A DNA stretch of 64,000 nucleotides from Stygiolobus caldivivus (lineage in GTDB: Archaea > Thermoproteota > Thermoprotei_A > Sulfolobales > Sulfolobaceae). The position numbers were made by a program, and so were the translations under genes. Shown in pieces: positions 17,824-27,351 of the stretch. The DNA is taken from NCBI RefSeq assembly GCF_019704315.1, contig NZ_AP024597.1, forward strand, positions 124,001 to 188,000, read 5' to 3'. The notes under the pieces are model-generated. The model was given only the letters and a program-made list of their open reading frames with translations, did not search any database and was not told where the DNA came from. The stretch's first letter is position 1; every line of letters begins with the position of its first letter.

Positions 17824-18244
17824 TACTGGAGTTCTAATAGAATATATTAATGAAAAAAGCGAGAATCATGAAAAGGTTAAAGAGTTAATAGACAGCAGTG
17901 ATAGTACCCTTTACGTCACACCGATAAGTTTAAGTGAAGTACTATATGTAAGTTACAGAATATATAAAGTTGCAGGGCTTAACGATGCCAATAATCGTGC
18001 AAAAGACTTTGTAAAATGGTTATCATTTAAACTTAATGTTACGGACATTAATCAGAATATTATCATAGAAGCTGGTGAGATTAAAGAGAAATATGGGATA
18101 GCATTACCAGACTGTTACGTAATTGCTACTGCAAATTACTTGAAAGTAAAAGCGTTATTTAAAAAAGAGAAAGAGATCGTCCAAATCATAGATGAGTTGA
18201 GAAAAGATTTAGGCTGTATTATCACTTTTATAGATGAAATTTAA
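17780..18244 (+). CDS. vapC: VapC toxin, PIN-domain ribonuclease (second pair)
   Basis: The PIN-domain protein shows FSAVIDTGVLIEYI at the N-terminus, ITPISLSEVLYV in the middle and IALPDCYVIATAN toward the end, which provide the acidic metal-binding residues. I take ATG 17780 as start because AAGGAGG lies six bases before it; an upstream in-frame ATG at 17756 has no such signal. The gene overlaps vapB by 44 bp. Confidence 0.87.
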   Translation: MQKGEKKKKFSAVIDTGVLIEYINEKSENHEKVKELIDSSDSTLYVTPISLSEVLYVSYRIYKVAGLNDANNRAKDFVKWLSFKLNVTDINQNIIIEAGEIKEKYGIALPDCYVIATANYLKVKALFKKEKEIVQIIDELRKDLGCIITFIDEI

Positions 18245-18259
18245 CTTCGAGAGGCTTTT

Positions 18260-18640
18260 CGTTACATAACGTTTTCAGAATACTTACTTAACTGTATAGA
18301 GTTCTCAAGAAACTCGTCAGCGATCTCCACACTGACTATTTTACCTCCAGACACGTCGGCTAGACATTGCAAAGAGAGTGAATATTCCGATAGTAATACT
18401 GTCGTCGTCAATACCGACCCCTACGATTTTCCAAAGCAATATCACGGGCATCCCGTCATCTTGAGGAATTGTAGAAAGTACTTTCACTCTCTTCCCTACC
18501 TTCTTTAAAACACCCTAATACAGTAACGGGAGACGCGTACGTATTCCACACCCAGTTCCATAGGAGAGAGATCACATAAAGGAGTATTTAAGTGAGAGAC
18601 AGTTAGGAAGTCATACCGGGAGAAGTGATGACAGGTTACC
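18260..18640 (-). pseudogene. Possible gene remnant, unclassified
   Basis: Minus-strand pieces in two frames have protein character: VKVLSTIPQDDGMPVILLWKI and, after a shift, CLADVSGGKIVSVEIADEFLENS. The second recalls the strand pattern of small NifX-like domains, but the evidence is thin. No intact frame remains. The 18245-18686 gap contains nothing else I can support. Confidence 0.25.
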
Positions 18641-18686
18641 AGTATCATATAAAAATAAAAACGTGTGAGTAATAATATTACATAAA

Positions 18687-19244
18687 ATGCAGAAGGTACT
18701 CAGAAAATATGAAAGAATAGACATCACGTGGAATTACTCAGTAACGCCAGAAGGTATCTACTATGTTAAATATTCTACTCGAAAGGTCCCGCTTATAGTC
18801 TTTGCAGTTTTACTCGTGTCCTTTTTCGGAATAGCAATCTTCGCCGGTTATGAACAATTAAACGGGTTTTACAGCCTCGCAAATTTGATAGACACGGTAG
18901 CCGGCATGGATCTACTTTTAATAATTATAGCACCACCCATAACATATGCAATTTTAAAGCAGAGGAGGTACATAAGTGACGTTTTAGGCACTCTAGTAGC
19001 TCTCTGGAGTGACGTGAAGACTATAGTAGTCACTAACGAAAGGCTGAAACACGAATTGAGAGGAAAATATAATGGGGTAAGCGTCGGAGTACAGTCGGGT
19101 ACCTTTTCCGCTTCCGGTTATTCTGAAAGTGTAGGAGACTGGAGGGTGATTTTAAACGACGGGAGTGAGATAGTAATACCCAAAGTTAAAGACCCGGAAA
19201 GGACGTTAAATTACGTAAAGGCTAAGTTCAATCTAAACTTTTAA
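18687..19244 (+). CDS. Membrane protein with C-terminal PH-like domain
   Basis: The 185-residue protein has two membrane helices at about residues 33-54 and 72-90 and a beta-rich cytoplasmic C-terminal part (KTIVVTNERLKHEL ... DWRVILNDGSEIVIPKVKDPERTLNYVKAKF) that fits the bacterial PH-like domain layout. The family is otherwise unknown. A shorter protein at 49991-50458 has the same plan, so the genome carries more than one such protein. Confidence 0.6.
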   Translation: MQKVLRKYERIDITWNYSVTPEGIYYVKYSTRKVPLIVFAVLLVSFFGIAIFAGYEQLNGFYSLANLIDTVAGMDLLLIIIAPPITYAILKQRRYISDVLGTLVALWSDVKTIVVTNERLKHELRGKYNGVSVGVQSGTFSASGYSESVGDWRVILNDGSEIVIPKVKDPERTLNYVKAKFNLNF

Positions 19245-19364
19245 TCGTCTTCTTTTCCTACTCGATAAATCTAACCTCTTCCCCTCACACTGGATTACAT
19301 TCAGGCGTACTAGACTTGTAAATTAATGTAAACAAAAAACAACAAGTAGTATAAAAATCAAACA

Positions 19365-19444
19365 GTTGAATTCCAAAAGGGATTGAAAGACTAGTGTCTC
19401 TCTAAGCGTTGTACCTACTTCCCATGGCAGTTGAATCCCAAAAG
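19365..19444 (+). CRISPR. CRISPR remnant: repeat, 40-nt spacer, truncated repeat
   Basis: A 25-bp sequence at 19365-19389 begins GTTGAATTCCAAAAG and ends GATTGAAAG. A second copy starts at 19430 with GTTGAATCCCAAAAG and breaks off after 15 bp. Exactly 40 nt lie between them, the usual Sulfolobales spacer length. The repeat type, with the ATTGAAAG end, is typical of crenarchaeal arrays. No leader or further units follow, so this is a scar of an array. The rest of 19245-19677 shows no gene. Confidence 0.7.
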
Positions 19445-19677
19445 TAATACACGTTCTTCTGACGATTTTGAAGCCTTTGAATTACAAAATCAGAGACTTT
19501 TAGATTGTTTCTGCAGAATTGAAAATGAGAAAACGTGATGAATAGCTTGAGGGCTTGGTCCCCAGACTTGTAATTTTTGCTACGCCGACATAAGAGGAGG
19601 GGGAAATTCCTCGTTGTAGATATTAGGAAATATGTATTCTCTTAAGTATATGTTTTTATACACAGTGTAAAAAGGGA

Positions 19678-21282
19678 TTACGTTTTCTGCGTTGAATGTT
19701 TATTAGCCGAGAGATCTTCCATGTATTTCCTACCCCCATTTATGAACTCCTCTAGCGTTACAAGCCTATCCTTTACTGGGATCATGACATCAATGTTTAT
19801 CCCTTGCTTATGAGCGCATTTTATCCTCCCTATAACTCCTTCTAAATCTAGGAGGGCTGCAATAGGCCTCATTACTACCCAAATCCTCTCTGCACAGCTA
19901 GCATATTTTTTCACTTCTAACACTTCATCGCTAGGCAAATAGCCAATACTGGTCTTAACGTCTATTGCAAGCCTCCTACTACTCACATATATGTCAGGCT
20001 TTAAACCACCACATACATCACTTTCAACCAAGATATCGCTTTCGTCTACCTTTTCATTCTCTATTAAGTGCTTTATAACAAATGCCTTTAATTCTCTGTG
20101 ATAAGGGCTTTCATTACCTTGGTTGGGAATATCTAGATCTATGTAATTTCTCCTCAACCACCTCCAAGCAGAGCTCAGAAGTTCTTCAAACTTCTGCTTC
20201 GTTCTATCTAACGCGTCATAACCCTTCCAATTCAACTGATAACCAGAGGCTAAGTAGGCCAACGTTGATACTTCTTCTTTTGTCAAGTTATCTTCTACAA
20301 TCCTATCTGGCTTATACACCAGTTTAGGTGACAAGATGTCATAAAGGCATTTAGGCATAATGATTATCGAGTAATTATAACCACTTATACCGTTAAGAGA
20401 GTCAATTAAAATCTCCTCTGTTTCCTTAATCGACTTGCACTCGTAATTGTCTTTACACACCTCGTCTTTTGATTTAATTAACTCACACAAATCTCTTTCT
20501 TTGTCCCTCTTCAACACGAAAATGCCGGAAGTAGTACCAACGTTCTTTAACGTTAACTTAGACAGATCGTTAACTCTAGAAACCGTTATCGGGTCTCTTT
20601 CATGCCCGTGAATTAACGCGACCTCAGTAGCGATGTATTTTATAGAATCCTCAATCCCATGTTTGTTTTCGTCGTAGATAATTAAAATTTTACCTCTATC
20701 CTTGTCTATGAACGACGACGTAAATGATAAGAAATTGTCCAGGAAATCAACGTCGAGGAACTCCTTGCCGTACTTTTCGTAGTTACTAGTCAGTTTAAGG
20801 CTTACGTCTAATGAGGGTATCGAAACGGATACTCTGGGAGGGAAGACCAACTTTGGCAACACAACTTTTTCCTCCTCTTTGACCTCAAAAGATGTGTCTA
20901 GCTGGCTCATCATGACGGTAGGAGATGGGGAAAAGTGTAGTTTTTGGACTTGTATCGGCTCTTCAAGGAGTGAGAATGAAGTGTCTAACGAGCTCATTGA
21001 AACGACTGGTTTTTGAGGGAATGACAATTTTATGACTTCGGGCTTACGCTCAGTTAATTTGAATTGTGTATCCAGCTCTCCTACACTCGTAACTTTAGGA
21101 GGTAATGGGAATTGGAGAACTAAAAGCGGGTTAAATGTCAAATTATCAGTAGGCTGAGAAATGTGTCTGAGTTCTGAAGAGACCCCAGCTTTTTTATCTA
21201 TCGCCAATTTCTTCTTCTGTTGAGTTTCTATATCTTCTGATGGGGTAAAACTTTCTTTCTCTTCTCTCTTTTTACTTTCCAT
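19678..21282 (-). CDS. Repeat-containing protein with C-terminal PD-(D/E)XK nuclease domain
   Basis: The 534-residue protein has three parts: a charged N-terminus (1-50); four degenerate 29-residue repeats at about 53-166, consensus LxFPxxPxVxSxxxLDTSFxL; and a C-terminal region with nuclease signatures E397, PDIYV at 429-433 and LAIDVKT at 438-444, the PD-(D/E)XK pattern. A middle part, about 170-330, is alpha/beta and unassigned. It is the second gene of a two-gene operon, 19 bp after the first. Defence or genome maintenance are the likeliest roles, but this is inferred from the nuclease and the nearby CRISPR scars. Confidence 0.7.
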   Translation of the reverse strand: MESKKREEKESFTPSEDIETQQKKKLAIDKKAGVSSELRHISQPTDNLTFNPLLVLQFPLPPKVTSVGELDTQFKLTERKPEVIKLSFPQKPVVSMSSLDTSFSLLEEPIQVQKLHFSPSPTVMMSQLDTSFEVKEEEKVVLPKLVFPPRVSVSIPSLDVSLKLTSNYEKYGKEFLDVDFLDNFLSFTSSFIDKDRGKILIIYDENKHGIEDSIKYIATEVALIHGHERDPITVSRVNDLSKLTLKNVGTTSGIFVLKRDKERDLCELIKSKDEVCKDNYECKSIKETEEILIDSLNGISGYNYSIIIMPKCLYDILSPKLVYKPDRIVEDNLTKEEVSTLAYLASGYQLNWKGYDALDRTKQKFEELLSSAWRWLRRNYIDLDIPNQGNESPYHRELKAFVIKHLIENEKVDESDILVESDVCGGLKPDIYVSSRRLAIDVKTSIGYLPSDEVLEVKKYASCAERIWVVMRPIAALLDLEGVIGRIKCAHKQGINIDVMIPVKDRLVTLEEFINGGRKYMEDLSANKHSTQKT

Positions 21283-21301
21283 ATCTCTTCACCGTAAGTA
21301 T

Positions 21302-22381
21302 TTATAGATCTGGATATCTGTCGAATGATATAGAAATCATATCACCATTATTATAAAAATCTTTTATTCGGTATACATAGATAAGTATCAAACCTATATC
21401 ATTTAGAAAGTTTACAAGATTATTCCTGTAAATTCTACAGTCAACATTAAACTTATTAATTGAACAAGTAAAATATCCTTCGCCTCTAATATCGATTTTA
21501 GATAGAGTTTTAATATTTGAGACTAATCTCCAGTAATCATCTATAATTCTCCGGTAATAATTTTCAGTGCTTGCTTTTAAATCTAAATATAAATAGAATA
21601 CAAATTTTAAAAGTTTATATATTTTACAGTTAATTATCATAATTGCTGAACCAATACTTGTACCCACTAATTGATCATCTAATAAATTAAGTTTAATAGT
21701 ATTAGCATAACCCCAAATTGTGTACTCCTTTTTAGGGTCTGGTAAATAGCTTATTTCCAATATTTTACTTAAGCCAAACATTTTCATTATCTCCTCGTTA
21801 AGTTTGGGGTATGCTAGTCTTAACGCCTTCAACGTTGTCCCTCTCAAACTAGTTACAAAGAACGTTTTAGGATTGTAAATGCTAAGAAAACTTGACGAGG
21901 TTTCCACAAACTCATTAAGAGTCTCCAATACGTTACGATAGTCAGTAAGTGAAGGAGGGGAAACGTTAGGCTTACTTATCCCCTTTGCGCTAAGGATGAA
22001 ATCGAGGTTGGAGTAAATGTTAAGAAGCGTCTTGTATATATCATTCTCACTAAAATGTACCGGTACATTAATGCTCTCCCCTACTTTAATAGCGGAGATT
22101 ACTGCATTCACGTCAAAGTTAAGTCCAAATACATCTCTGTAAAATTTTGACGCACTCAACTCAGTAAAACTTCCATCTTCCCTAACGCCACCAAGCAGTA
22201 TTGCATTATACCCCTCGTCCTTTATTAACTCTATCACGTTCTTACCAGATAAGTTTCTAACTTGTTCGTAAATTTTCAGTAACTTGACTGTGGCTTCATA
22301 CAACTTTAACACGTCTTGGTTGAAGTATTCGTTCCATGTGTTCATGTCGTAATACTTTATGTCGAGTATTCCTTCCTCCAC
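21302..22381 (-). CDS. Unrecognised 359-residue protein, first gene of nuclease cassette
   Basis: The protein is helical with no motif I recognise; a hydrophobic stretch near residues 240-265 (IGSAIMIINCKIYKLLKFVFYLYL) could be a buried helix or a membrane segment. The gene is clearly more AT-rich than the hyp operon or the surface-protein genes. Its only visible partner is the nuclease gene downstream. It may sense or bind something for the nuclease, but there is no direct evidence. Confidence 0.6.
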   Translation of the reverse strand: MEEGILDIKYYDMNTWNEYFNQDVLKLYEATVKLLKIYEQVRNLSGKNVIELIKDEGYNAILLGGVREDGSFTELSASKFYRDVFGLNFDVNAVISAIKVGESINVPVHFSENDIYKTLLNIYSNLDFILSAKGISKPNVSPPSLTDYRNVLETLNEFVETSSSFLSIYNPKTFFVTSLRGTTLKALRLAYPKLNEEIMKMFGLSKILEISYLPDPKKEYTIWGYANTIKLNLLDDQLVGTSIGSAIMIINCKIYKLLKFVFYLYLDLKASTENYYRRIIDDYWRLVSNIKTLSKIDIRGEGYFTCSINKFNVDCRIYRNNLVNFLNDIGLILIYVYRIKDFYNNGDMISISFDRYPDL

Positions 22382-22700
22382 ATTAATAATCTTCTAAACC
22401 GCATATATATCTATTACAAGTATGTAAGCTTATTGAACTCAGCTCTACTTAATTCACGACGAGCTTTTTAGTTACTGATGTTTATAATCTCTTCATTGCT
22501 TTAAAAATGGCTTTAACATGTTAACTAAGCCCTTGTTTTAGTAGGTGAAAATTATTAAGTGATGATAACCTTCGTGACAGTACCTCATCATATATCTCCT
22601 TGAACTGTCTGTATCATTAATCTTATAAAATGATATTCTAACTTTCTTAAACATGCCTACATCTTCTATATTATACCAGATGTCGTTGCCATAGCTCATT

Positions 22701-22724
22701 TCCTCCCCACAAAGGAATTGAAAG
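22701..22724 (+). CRISPR. Isolated degenerate CRISPR-type repeat
   Basis: The end of this stretch reads AAAGGAATTGAAAG, matching the 3' half of the repeat at 19365; the 5' half is degraded. It stands alone, with no second unit in the same direction. Confidence 0.45.
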
Positions 22725-22822
22725 CCTAGCCCTTGCCAATAACTACGTTAAGGCACTCCGTATCCTAATGAAAAGGGAGTGTTAGGAAGACTACATGAAC
22801 AGTTATAAACGAAGTTAAGGGT

Positions 22823-22847
22823 CTTTCAATTCCTTTTGGGATCCAAC
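22823..22847 (-). CRISPR. Isolated CRISPR-type repeat, opposite strand
   Basis: On the minus strand the 25 bp begin GTTGGATCCCAAAAG and end GAATTGAAAG, one or two changes from the repeat at 19365. It faces the degenerate repeat at 22701 across 98 bp. It has no neighbouring unit and is probably an array scar. The 22382-22700 gap shows nothing else. Confidence 0.6.
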
Positions 22848-23342
22848 AGGACGAACTACGCATCTTCTTCCAGGCAACGACTAGAGGTGTTGTGATAGAG
22901 CGAAGCAGTAGCTCTGGTCACTTCCTAGCCATTAAGGGAAATATACATCCCTCCGGCGAGGCTTTAAACGAATTAGGGGAAGAGCGTTTGACTCAATACT
23001 TAATCCGCTTTTCCTCATTTTGAAACTGGAAGTGAGGTAAGCTTGTTACATGACTCTATAGGCAACTCAAGGGTGGCACAGCTTGTAAGGCCCTTCAATG
23101 ACAAGCTGGGAATAAACGTTATGAAGTTATAAATAAGGCTGTTTCAGGGTTAGACGGAATAGTAAGTTGGGGGACACGTTAGGTGAAGGAACTGGCGAAG
23201 CGGTGGCAACTTCAAGCGAATACTGGGGGGATTTGAAGGTACTGGAGGAGTATTTAACGTTGTAAACTCGACTTTAAAGTCACTGTCTGCGGTTTTACAG
23301 CTTCCGCTGGGGTAATGATGAAGGGTGACAGTGTTTGACTGT
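22848..23342. other. Intergenic with possible coding scraps
   Basis: Short plus-strand frames such as one reading GNSRVAQLVRPFNDKLGINV near 23060-23130 have protein character but are cut by stops. They may be debris of one lost gene. No family is recognised. Confidence 0.3.
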
Positions 23343-24185
23343 TCACCTGTTTATAAAATCCTCTACTGTAACGTTTTCTCTGAGCTTGACGAACAGTAAT
23401 GTTAAAATTACCACAATGAGCGAGTTGAGTCCTACGATCACTAACGTCGTAATTTGGGAGTAGGCCACGAGTGATGCACTTATTATCTCAAAAACCAGTA
23501 GCTCTACTACGTCTATCAGGGAAGGCAGAGCCAGAGAAGGCGGTGTGCTTCTCCCGAAGGACATTGAGGGCCTCGATAGTGACGGGAACTTTAAGCTAAG
23601 TATTATCATCAAAAGTATTGTAAGCAGGATTACCATGAACCCGCCCACATAAAATAGGGTTAAGAACTGGGCTGAAGTCAAGAGGACCGGGAGGAATATT
23701 GCTACTAGGATCGTCGTTACCCCGTAGTAAATTGTGTAGTAAATTAAGGTGAATATCAGCGTGGCTTTCGTAATGATCGAGAACACATTTCTCGGCCCTC
23801 CCAGGTAGCTTAAGAATACCTCTATTTCGCTGTTCACCCTGAGGTTATAAAGGAAATAATAAGGGATAGACGAGGACAAGACTAAAGTAAATAGTGACGG
23901 GAGGAAGACTATGATTGGGGTTAGTGAGAGTATTACAGCTGCCTCAGTGGGGGGTAAGGTGATCCCGTAAGCTTCGTACAGCACTCTAGAATATAAAGTC
24001 GAATTAGTAGGTAGGTGGAGTTGACTTGTGGGGAGAAGTAAGAGAGAAAAGACAAAAATTAAAACTGCTATACTCAGAACTAAAGTTATTTTATTGTAAG
24101 AGTTCCTTTTGTAATTTTCAATATAAGCTCTCTTAATATACGCTTTGAGCACTGGGTCTAGTGCCAGCTTCACAGATATCTCCAC
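23343..24185 (-). CDS. ABC transporter membrane protein (probable)
   Basis: The 280-residue protein has about six hydrophobic segments: near 32-52, 85-107, 140-170, 175-195, 225-245 and 248-268. It is divergent from, and 119 bp away from, an ABC ATPase gene at 24305, so it is probably the membrane half of that transporter, of the ABC-2 type. The substrate is unknown. Confidence 0.6.
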   Translation of the reverse strand: MEISVKLALDPVLKAYIKRAYIENYKRNSYNKITLVLSIAVLIFVFSLLLLPTSQLHLPTNSTLYSRVLYEAYGITLPPTEAAVILSLTPIIVFLPSLFTLVLSSSIPYYFLYNLRVNSEIEVFLSYLGGPRNVFSIITKATLIFTLIYYTIYYGVTTILVAIFLPVLLTSAQFLTLFYVGGFMVILLTILLMIILSLKFPSLSRPSMSFGRSTPPSLALPSLIDVVELLVFEIISASLVAYSQITTLVIVGLNSLIVVILTLLFVKLRENVTVEDFINR

Positions 24186-24304
24186 CTTACCATTAAATAA
24201 GAGGTTATTGTAGTTTTTCCTTATGAAATGCTTGGTAAGTTCACCCCGATTGACACGCTGTACTCGTCGCTAATGTTTAAATAAAAGGGAAGAGTAATAC
24301 ACAC

Positions 24305-25141
24305 GTGCAGTTGAGTGTTATAGATGCTGAGGTAGGTTATTACGGAAAGACTGTAGTAACTGTAAATTCGCTGAAATTGAACGAGAACGAAGTCGTCGCG
24401 TTAGTAGGCCCGAACGGTGCCGGCAAGACTACGCTTTTGAGGAGCTTAGCCGGGGTTTTAAAACCGATTAGGGGAAAAGTTGAGGTAGACGGGATAGATC
24501 TTTACTCTAAAGAAGGGGAGAAAATAAGGGAATTTATAGGCTATATGCCGGCTGAATATTCTCCACCTACTACCCTAACAGTAGGGGAATTTATCGAGTT
24601 CTGGTCTGAAATTTACGGTTCTCAGCCTATTGATATTCCTCTCCCGGCCCAAAAGAAGATTGAAGAGCTGAGTAGCGGTCAGAAGAAGCTCCTAAGCCTT
24701 TATAGGGTGTTCCTCCAAAACCCAAAAATCCTAATATTAGACGAACCTACGGCTAATTTAGACGTAAACTTCAGGCTAATGCTGTACGACAAGATAAATT
24801 TGATTAAAGAAGGGAGGATAATAATATATTCCACGCACGACATATCCGATTTGCCCATCTTCGCTACGAGGATAATTTTCATAAAAAACGGGAGGATAAT
24901 AATGGACGGCGACCTGGAAGGACTGAGGAAGAACTTAGTGTATATTAGGGGTAAAATAAGGGGTTTCCCTCAAGGGGTGAAAATTATTAAAGAGTACGGC
25001 GATGGCAAGTTTTTGATCAAGTATGACGGGAAAATCAGTGAGTTAGTGAAGGAAACGGTGGGGCTGGGTAGTGAAATAGAAGAAGTCAGCGAGATAGACA
25101 TGTATGAGTTATATAGACTGGTAATGGGAGATAAGGTCTAA
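24305..25141 (+). CDS. ABC transporter ATP-binding protein
   Basis: The 278-residue ATPase has Walker A GPNGAGKTT near residue 35, a signature LSSGQKK, Walker B ILILDEPTANLD and the switch His in STHD. The helical subdomain between Walker A and the signature is short. About 60 C-terminal residues follow the nucleotide domain, as in ABC-2 exporters. The start is a GTG at 24305 after a TATA-like TTTAAATAAA near 24276. The likely partner is the divergent membrane protein at 23343. Confidence 0.85.
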   Translation: MQLSVIDAEVGYYGKTVVTVNSLKLNENEVVALVGPNGAGKTTLLRSLAGVLKPIRGKVEVDGIDLYSKEGEKIREFIGYMPAEYSPPTTLTVGEFIEFWSEIYGSQPIDIPLPAQKKIEELSSGQKKLLSLYRVFLQNPKILILDEPTANLDVNFRLMLYDKINLIKEGRIIIYSTHDISDLPIFATRIIFIKNGRIIMDGDLEGLRKNLVYIRGKIRGFPQGVKIIKEYGDGKFLIKYDGKISELVKETVGLGSEIEEVSEIDMYELYRLVMGDKV

Positions 25142-25326
25142 TCAGCTGTTTGAGGCGACAGGGGTCATAATGTGTAATTTTTCTATAAAGTTGAGCCGAG
25201 GGGAGTAGTAGACGCTGGTCAGCGTACAACGAAGAGAGTGTTACAGACTCTAATCCGAAAGAGTGAGCACTAACTTCGTTCGGCTGGTCGAAAAGGAGGT
25301 TCAATGCTTCTTCAAAAACCGGTCTG

Positions 25327-26550
25327 TCACTTGAGGTGGTTCTTTACTTCGCCCTTGCAGTCCACATAACTTACGTAAGTCTTCCCGTCCTTTCCTAACA
25401 GATAAGTGACGTTTTTCTCAAAACCCCCGTGTGCGAACAAGTTCCTCTCATCCGCACTACACTTTTTCCTAGGCTTCTCCCCATCTAAGACCTCTGCCAA
25501 AAGCTGTGGGCTTTCTCCTACCTTTACGCTTTTCAGCTTGTCGACCTCGTTACGCACTACTGCGGATATGGTTTCTGATGAAGAGAACTTCTTTGCGAGG
25601 CTCTCGATATCCTCTAAGCTCACCCACTCGCTTCCTCCATAGTTTATAGTGTTTATCCCCCTTACAATACCGTTTATTGCTGTGAGTAGTGAGTGTACGT
25701 AACTTATTTCTATAGGTAGTACTGTCTTGTATGTTAACACGTCGTTATCTAACTGGATTTTGACTATAAAGTCCTTGTGGTCCAGTACTTTTATCTCCCC
25801 CTCAATGCCGTCTAAGCACTTTTTCACCTCATCCCTCGACAGTACTATGTAGGGGAATATGCCAGAGAACAAAGCGTTAGCTAAGGAATAGATCAAGTCC
25901 GTGTCGCAGGTTTTCCCCACCGCCTTCTTCACGTTGCTTTTGTTTTCTGAAGATAGGAAAGGCGTTACGATGAAGAGTACTGCTTGCCTCATATACACCT
26001 TTCCTTCAAACACCTTGTCTATGTTGTAAGGCCCCGGGTTACCCCTGATTACAGGCTCTGAGTCGAATATCGTTAACCTCAACTTGTCTTCCCCCTTCTC
26101 AACTACGTAAGTATACGTCGCTAACTTTATTGCATCGGTAGCTAGGAGTGGCATGTAGTTTATCCCGTGGGTTATGTCTATGTACACCTCGTCCGGTTTC
26201 TCCTCTTCTAGTATTTTCAACGTGTTGTAATAGATGAAGTTGTAGTATAGCGTGTTCTTCCTGTCGGCTTGAATAAACTTACTGCCGAAAATGTTAGGGG
26301 CTACTATTACCTTCTCTTTGTCTAGGTTTAACTTCTGTTTTACATCGGTCGAAATGTTTTCAAAGCAAGTGTTGTAGTCCTTTGGTGGCTTGCATAAGCT
26401 TAGCCCGGCATATACTATCACGTCGTCTACGTCGAGTGCTTGTTCTATTGCCTTGAAGCTCGCGTTAGTTTGTAACGTTTTTGAATCTATTATGTAGTTT
26501 ACTTGCTCGTAATTTTTGGGGTCACCTATTGGTGCGAAAAGGACTTTCAT
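25327..26550 (-). CDS. csx1: Csx1-type CARF-HEPN ribonuclease
   Basis: Csx1 proteins are RNases that are switched on by cyclic oligoadenylate made by type III CRISPR complexes. The 407-residue protein has a Rossmann-like CARF domain with the family motif DITHGINYMPLL at about 125-136 and a C-terminal HEPN domain with the R-x4-H active site, R369 and H374 in RNLFAHGG. Its length and domain order fit the family. No cas10, cmr or csm gene is in the window, so it is either served by a complex encoded elsewhere or is an orphan. The gap 25142-25326 holds no gene. Confidence 0.85.
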   Translation of the reverse strand: MKVLFAPIGDPKNYEQVNYIIDSKTLQTNASFKAIEQALDVDDVIVYAGLSLCKPPKDYNTCFENISTDVKQKLNLDKEKVIVAPNIFGSKFIQADRKNTLYYNFIYYNTLKILEEEKPDEVYIDITHGINYMPLLATDAIKLATYTYVVEKGEDKLRLTIFDSEPVIRGNPGPYNIDKVFEGKVYMRQAVLFIVTPFLSSENKSNVKKAVGKTCDTDLIYSLANALFSGIFPYIVLSRDEVKKCLDGIEGEIKVLDHKDFIVKIQLDNDVLTYKTVLPIEISYVHSLLTAINGIVRGINTINYGGSEWVSLEDIESLAKKFSSSETISAVVRNEVDKLKSVKVGESPQLLAEVLDGEKPRKKCSADERNLFAHGGFEKNVTYLLGKDGKTYVSYVDCKGEVKNHLK

Positions 26551-26755
26551 AAGAGAAAGATGGACGAGAAAAGTAAAAAAGTTGTGAGTTGGGTTAGCTA
26601 CGTCAAGGGCAGTCTGAACAAAGACCGGAAAACCGTTCGGTTTGCCCTAGTCTCTAAAGGCGAGTGGTTTTTCCCCACACCTTACAAAAGGGGGATTTGG
26701 TCAAAGACCGGTGCTACGAGGAGTTAGTATTACGTTGGTTGAAAACTCCTTTCTT

Positions 26756-26956
26756 CTAGGCAGAGATCGCCAGCATTGCACACTTTTCTAACATCTTTTT
26801 CATCTCATTCCCCATAACACCTTCATAAGTTACCACTACCCTATCTCTCATGTACTCTATCTTACCTTTCCCGTAAGGTTCGCGGAACTCGATTTCTACA
26901 GTGTTTAAAACACCTATTAGGATTTTCGCTTTGCCCACATGCATTGTTCTGTTCAA
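26756..26956 (-). CDS. Small hypothetical protein, N-terminus uncertain
   Basis: The frame encodes 66 residues from the first ATG, with alternating strand pattern (KIEYMRDRVVVTYEGV). Coding character continues upstream to about 27045 (VDLITLISCLGKVIRYEIKG) without an ATG, GTG or TTG near the beginning, so either the start lies inside or the gene has lost it. The family is not recognised. Confidence 0.4.
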   Translation of the reverse strand: MNRTMHVGKAKILIGVLNTVEIEFREPYGKGKIEYMRDRVVVTYEGVMGNEMKKMLEKCAMLAISA

Positions 26957-27105
26957 TACAGTGGACTCTACCTCGTTCCCCTTTATCTCGTATCTTATTA
27001 CCTTCCCGAGGCAGGATATTAGAGTTATTAGATCGACTGTAATTGTATCGTTACCTCTTCTTTACATTCTATCTTATTAGTTATACAAGGCCTTGGTTTT
27101 TTCAG

Positions 27106-27351
27106 TTATTCTAGTGCAATGCATTCTAAGTACTTGACGTTTTCATCATTCTTGAGTTTACTTGTCTGGTCATAGAAGTCGAACTGTCTAGCTTGTAGAG
27201 GGGGTTTAAACTTAGCTAGTTCTTGCCTCCACGGGGTGACGTATAAGACCCTATCGATAGTCCTCAATACTACGATCACGTCTTTCCAGCACACGTAGGG
27301 GAATTTTAGTTCCTTCATCTTATGCCATTGGATTTCAGCATATATGATCAT
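27106..27351 (-). CDS. Small hypothetical protein
   Basis: This 81-residue protein overlaps the end of the membrane-protein gene upstream by 4 bp (ATGA), so the two form an operon. It is rich in Trp, Tyr and Lys and has no recognised motif. Confidence 0.5.
   Translation of the reverse strand: MIIYAEIQWHKMKELKFPYVCWKDVIVVLRTIDRVLYVTPWRQELAKFKPPLQARQFDFYDQTSKLKNDENVKYLECIALE

Noticed and set aside
26560-26727. Plus-strand 55-codon basic frame divergent from csx1
   Set aside because: It covers the expected csx1 promoter, has no ribosome-binding site and its composition is not clearly coding.
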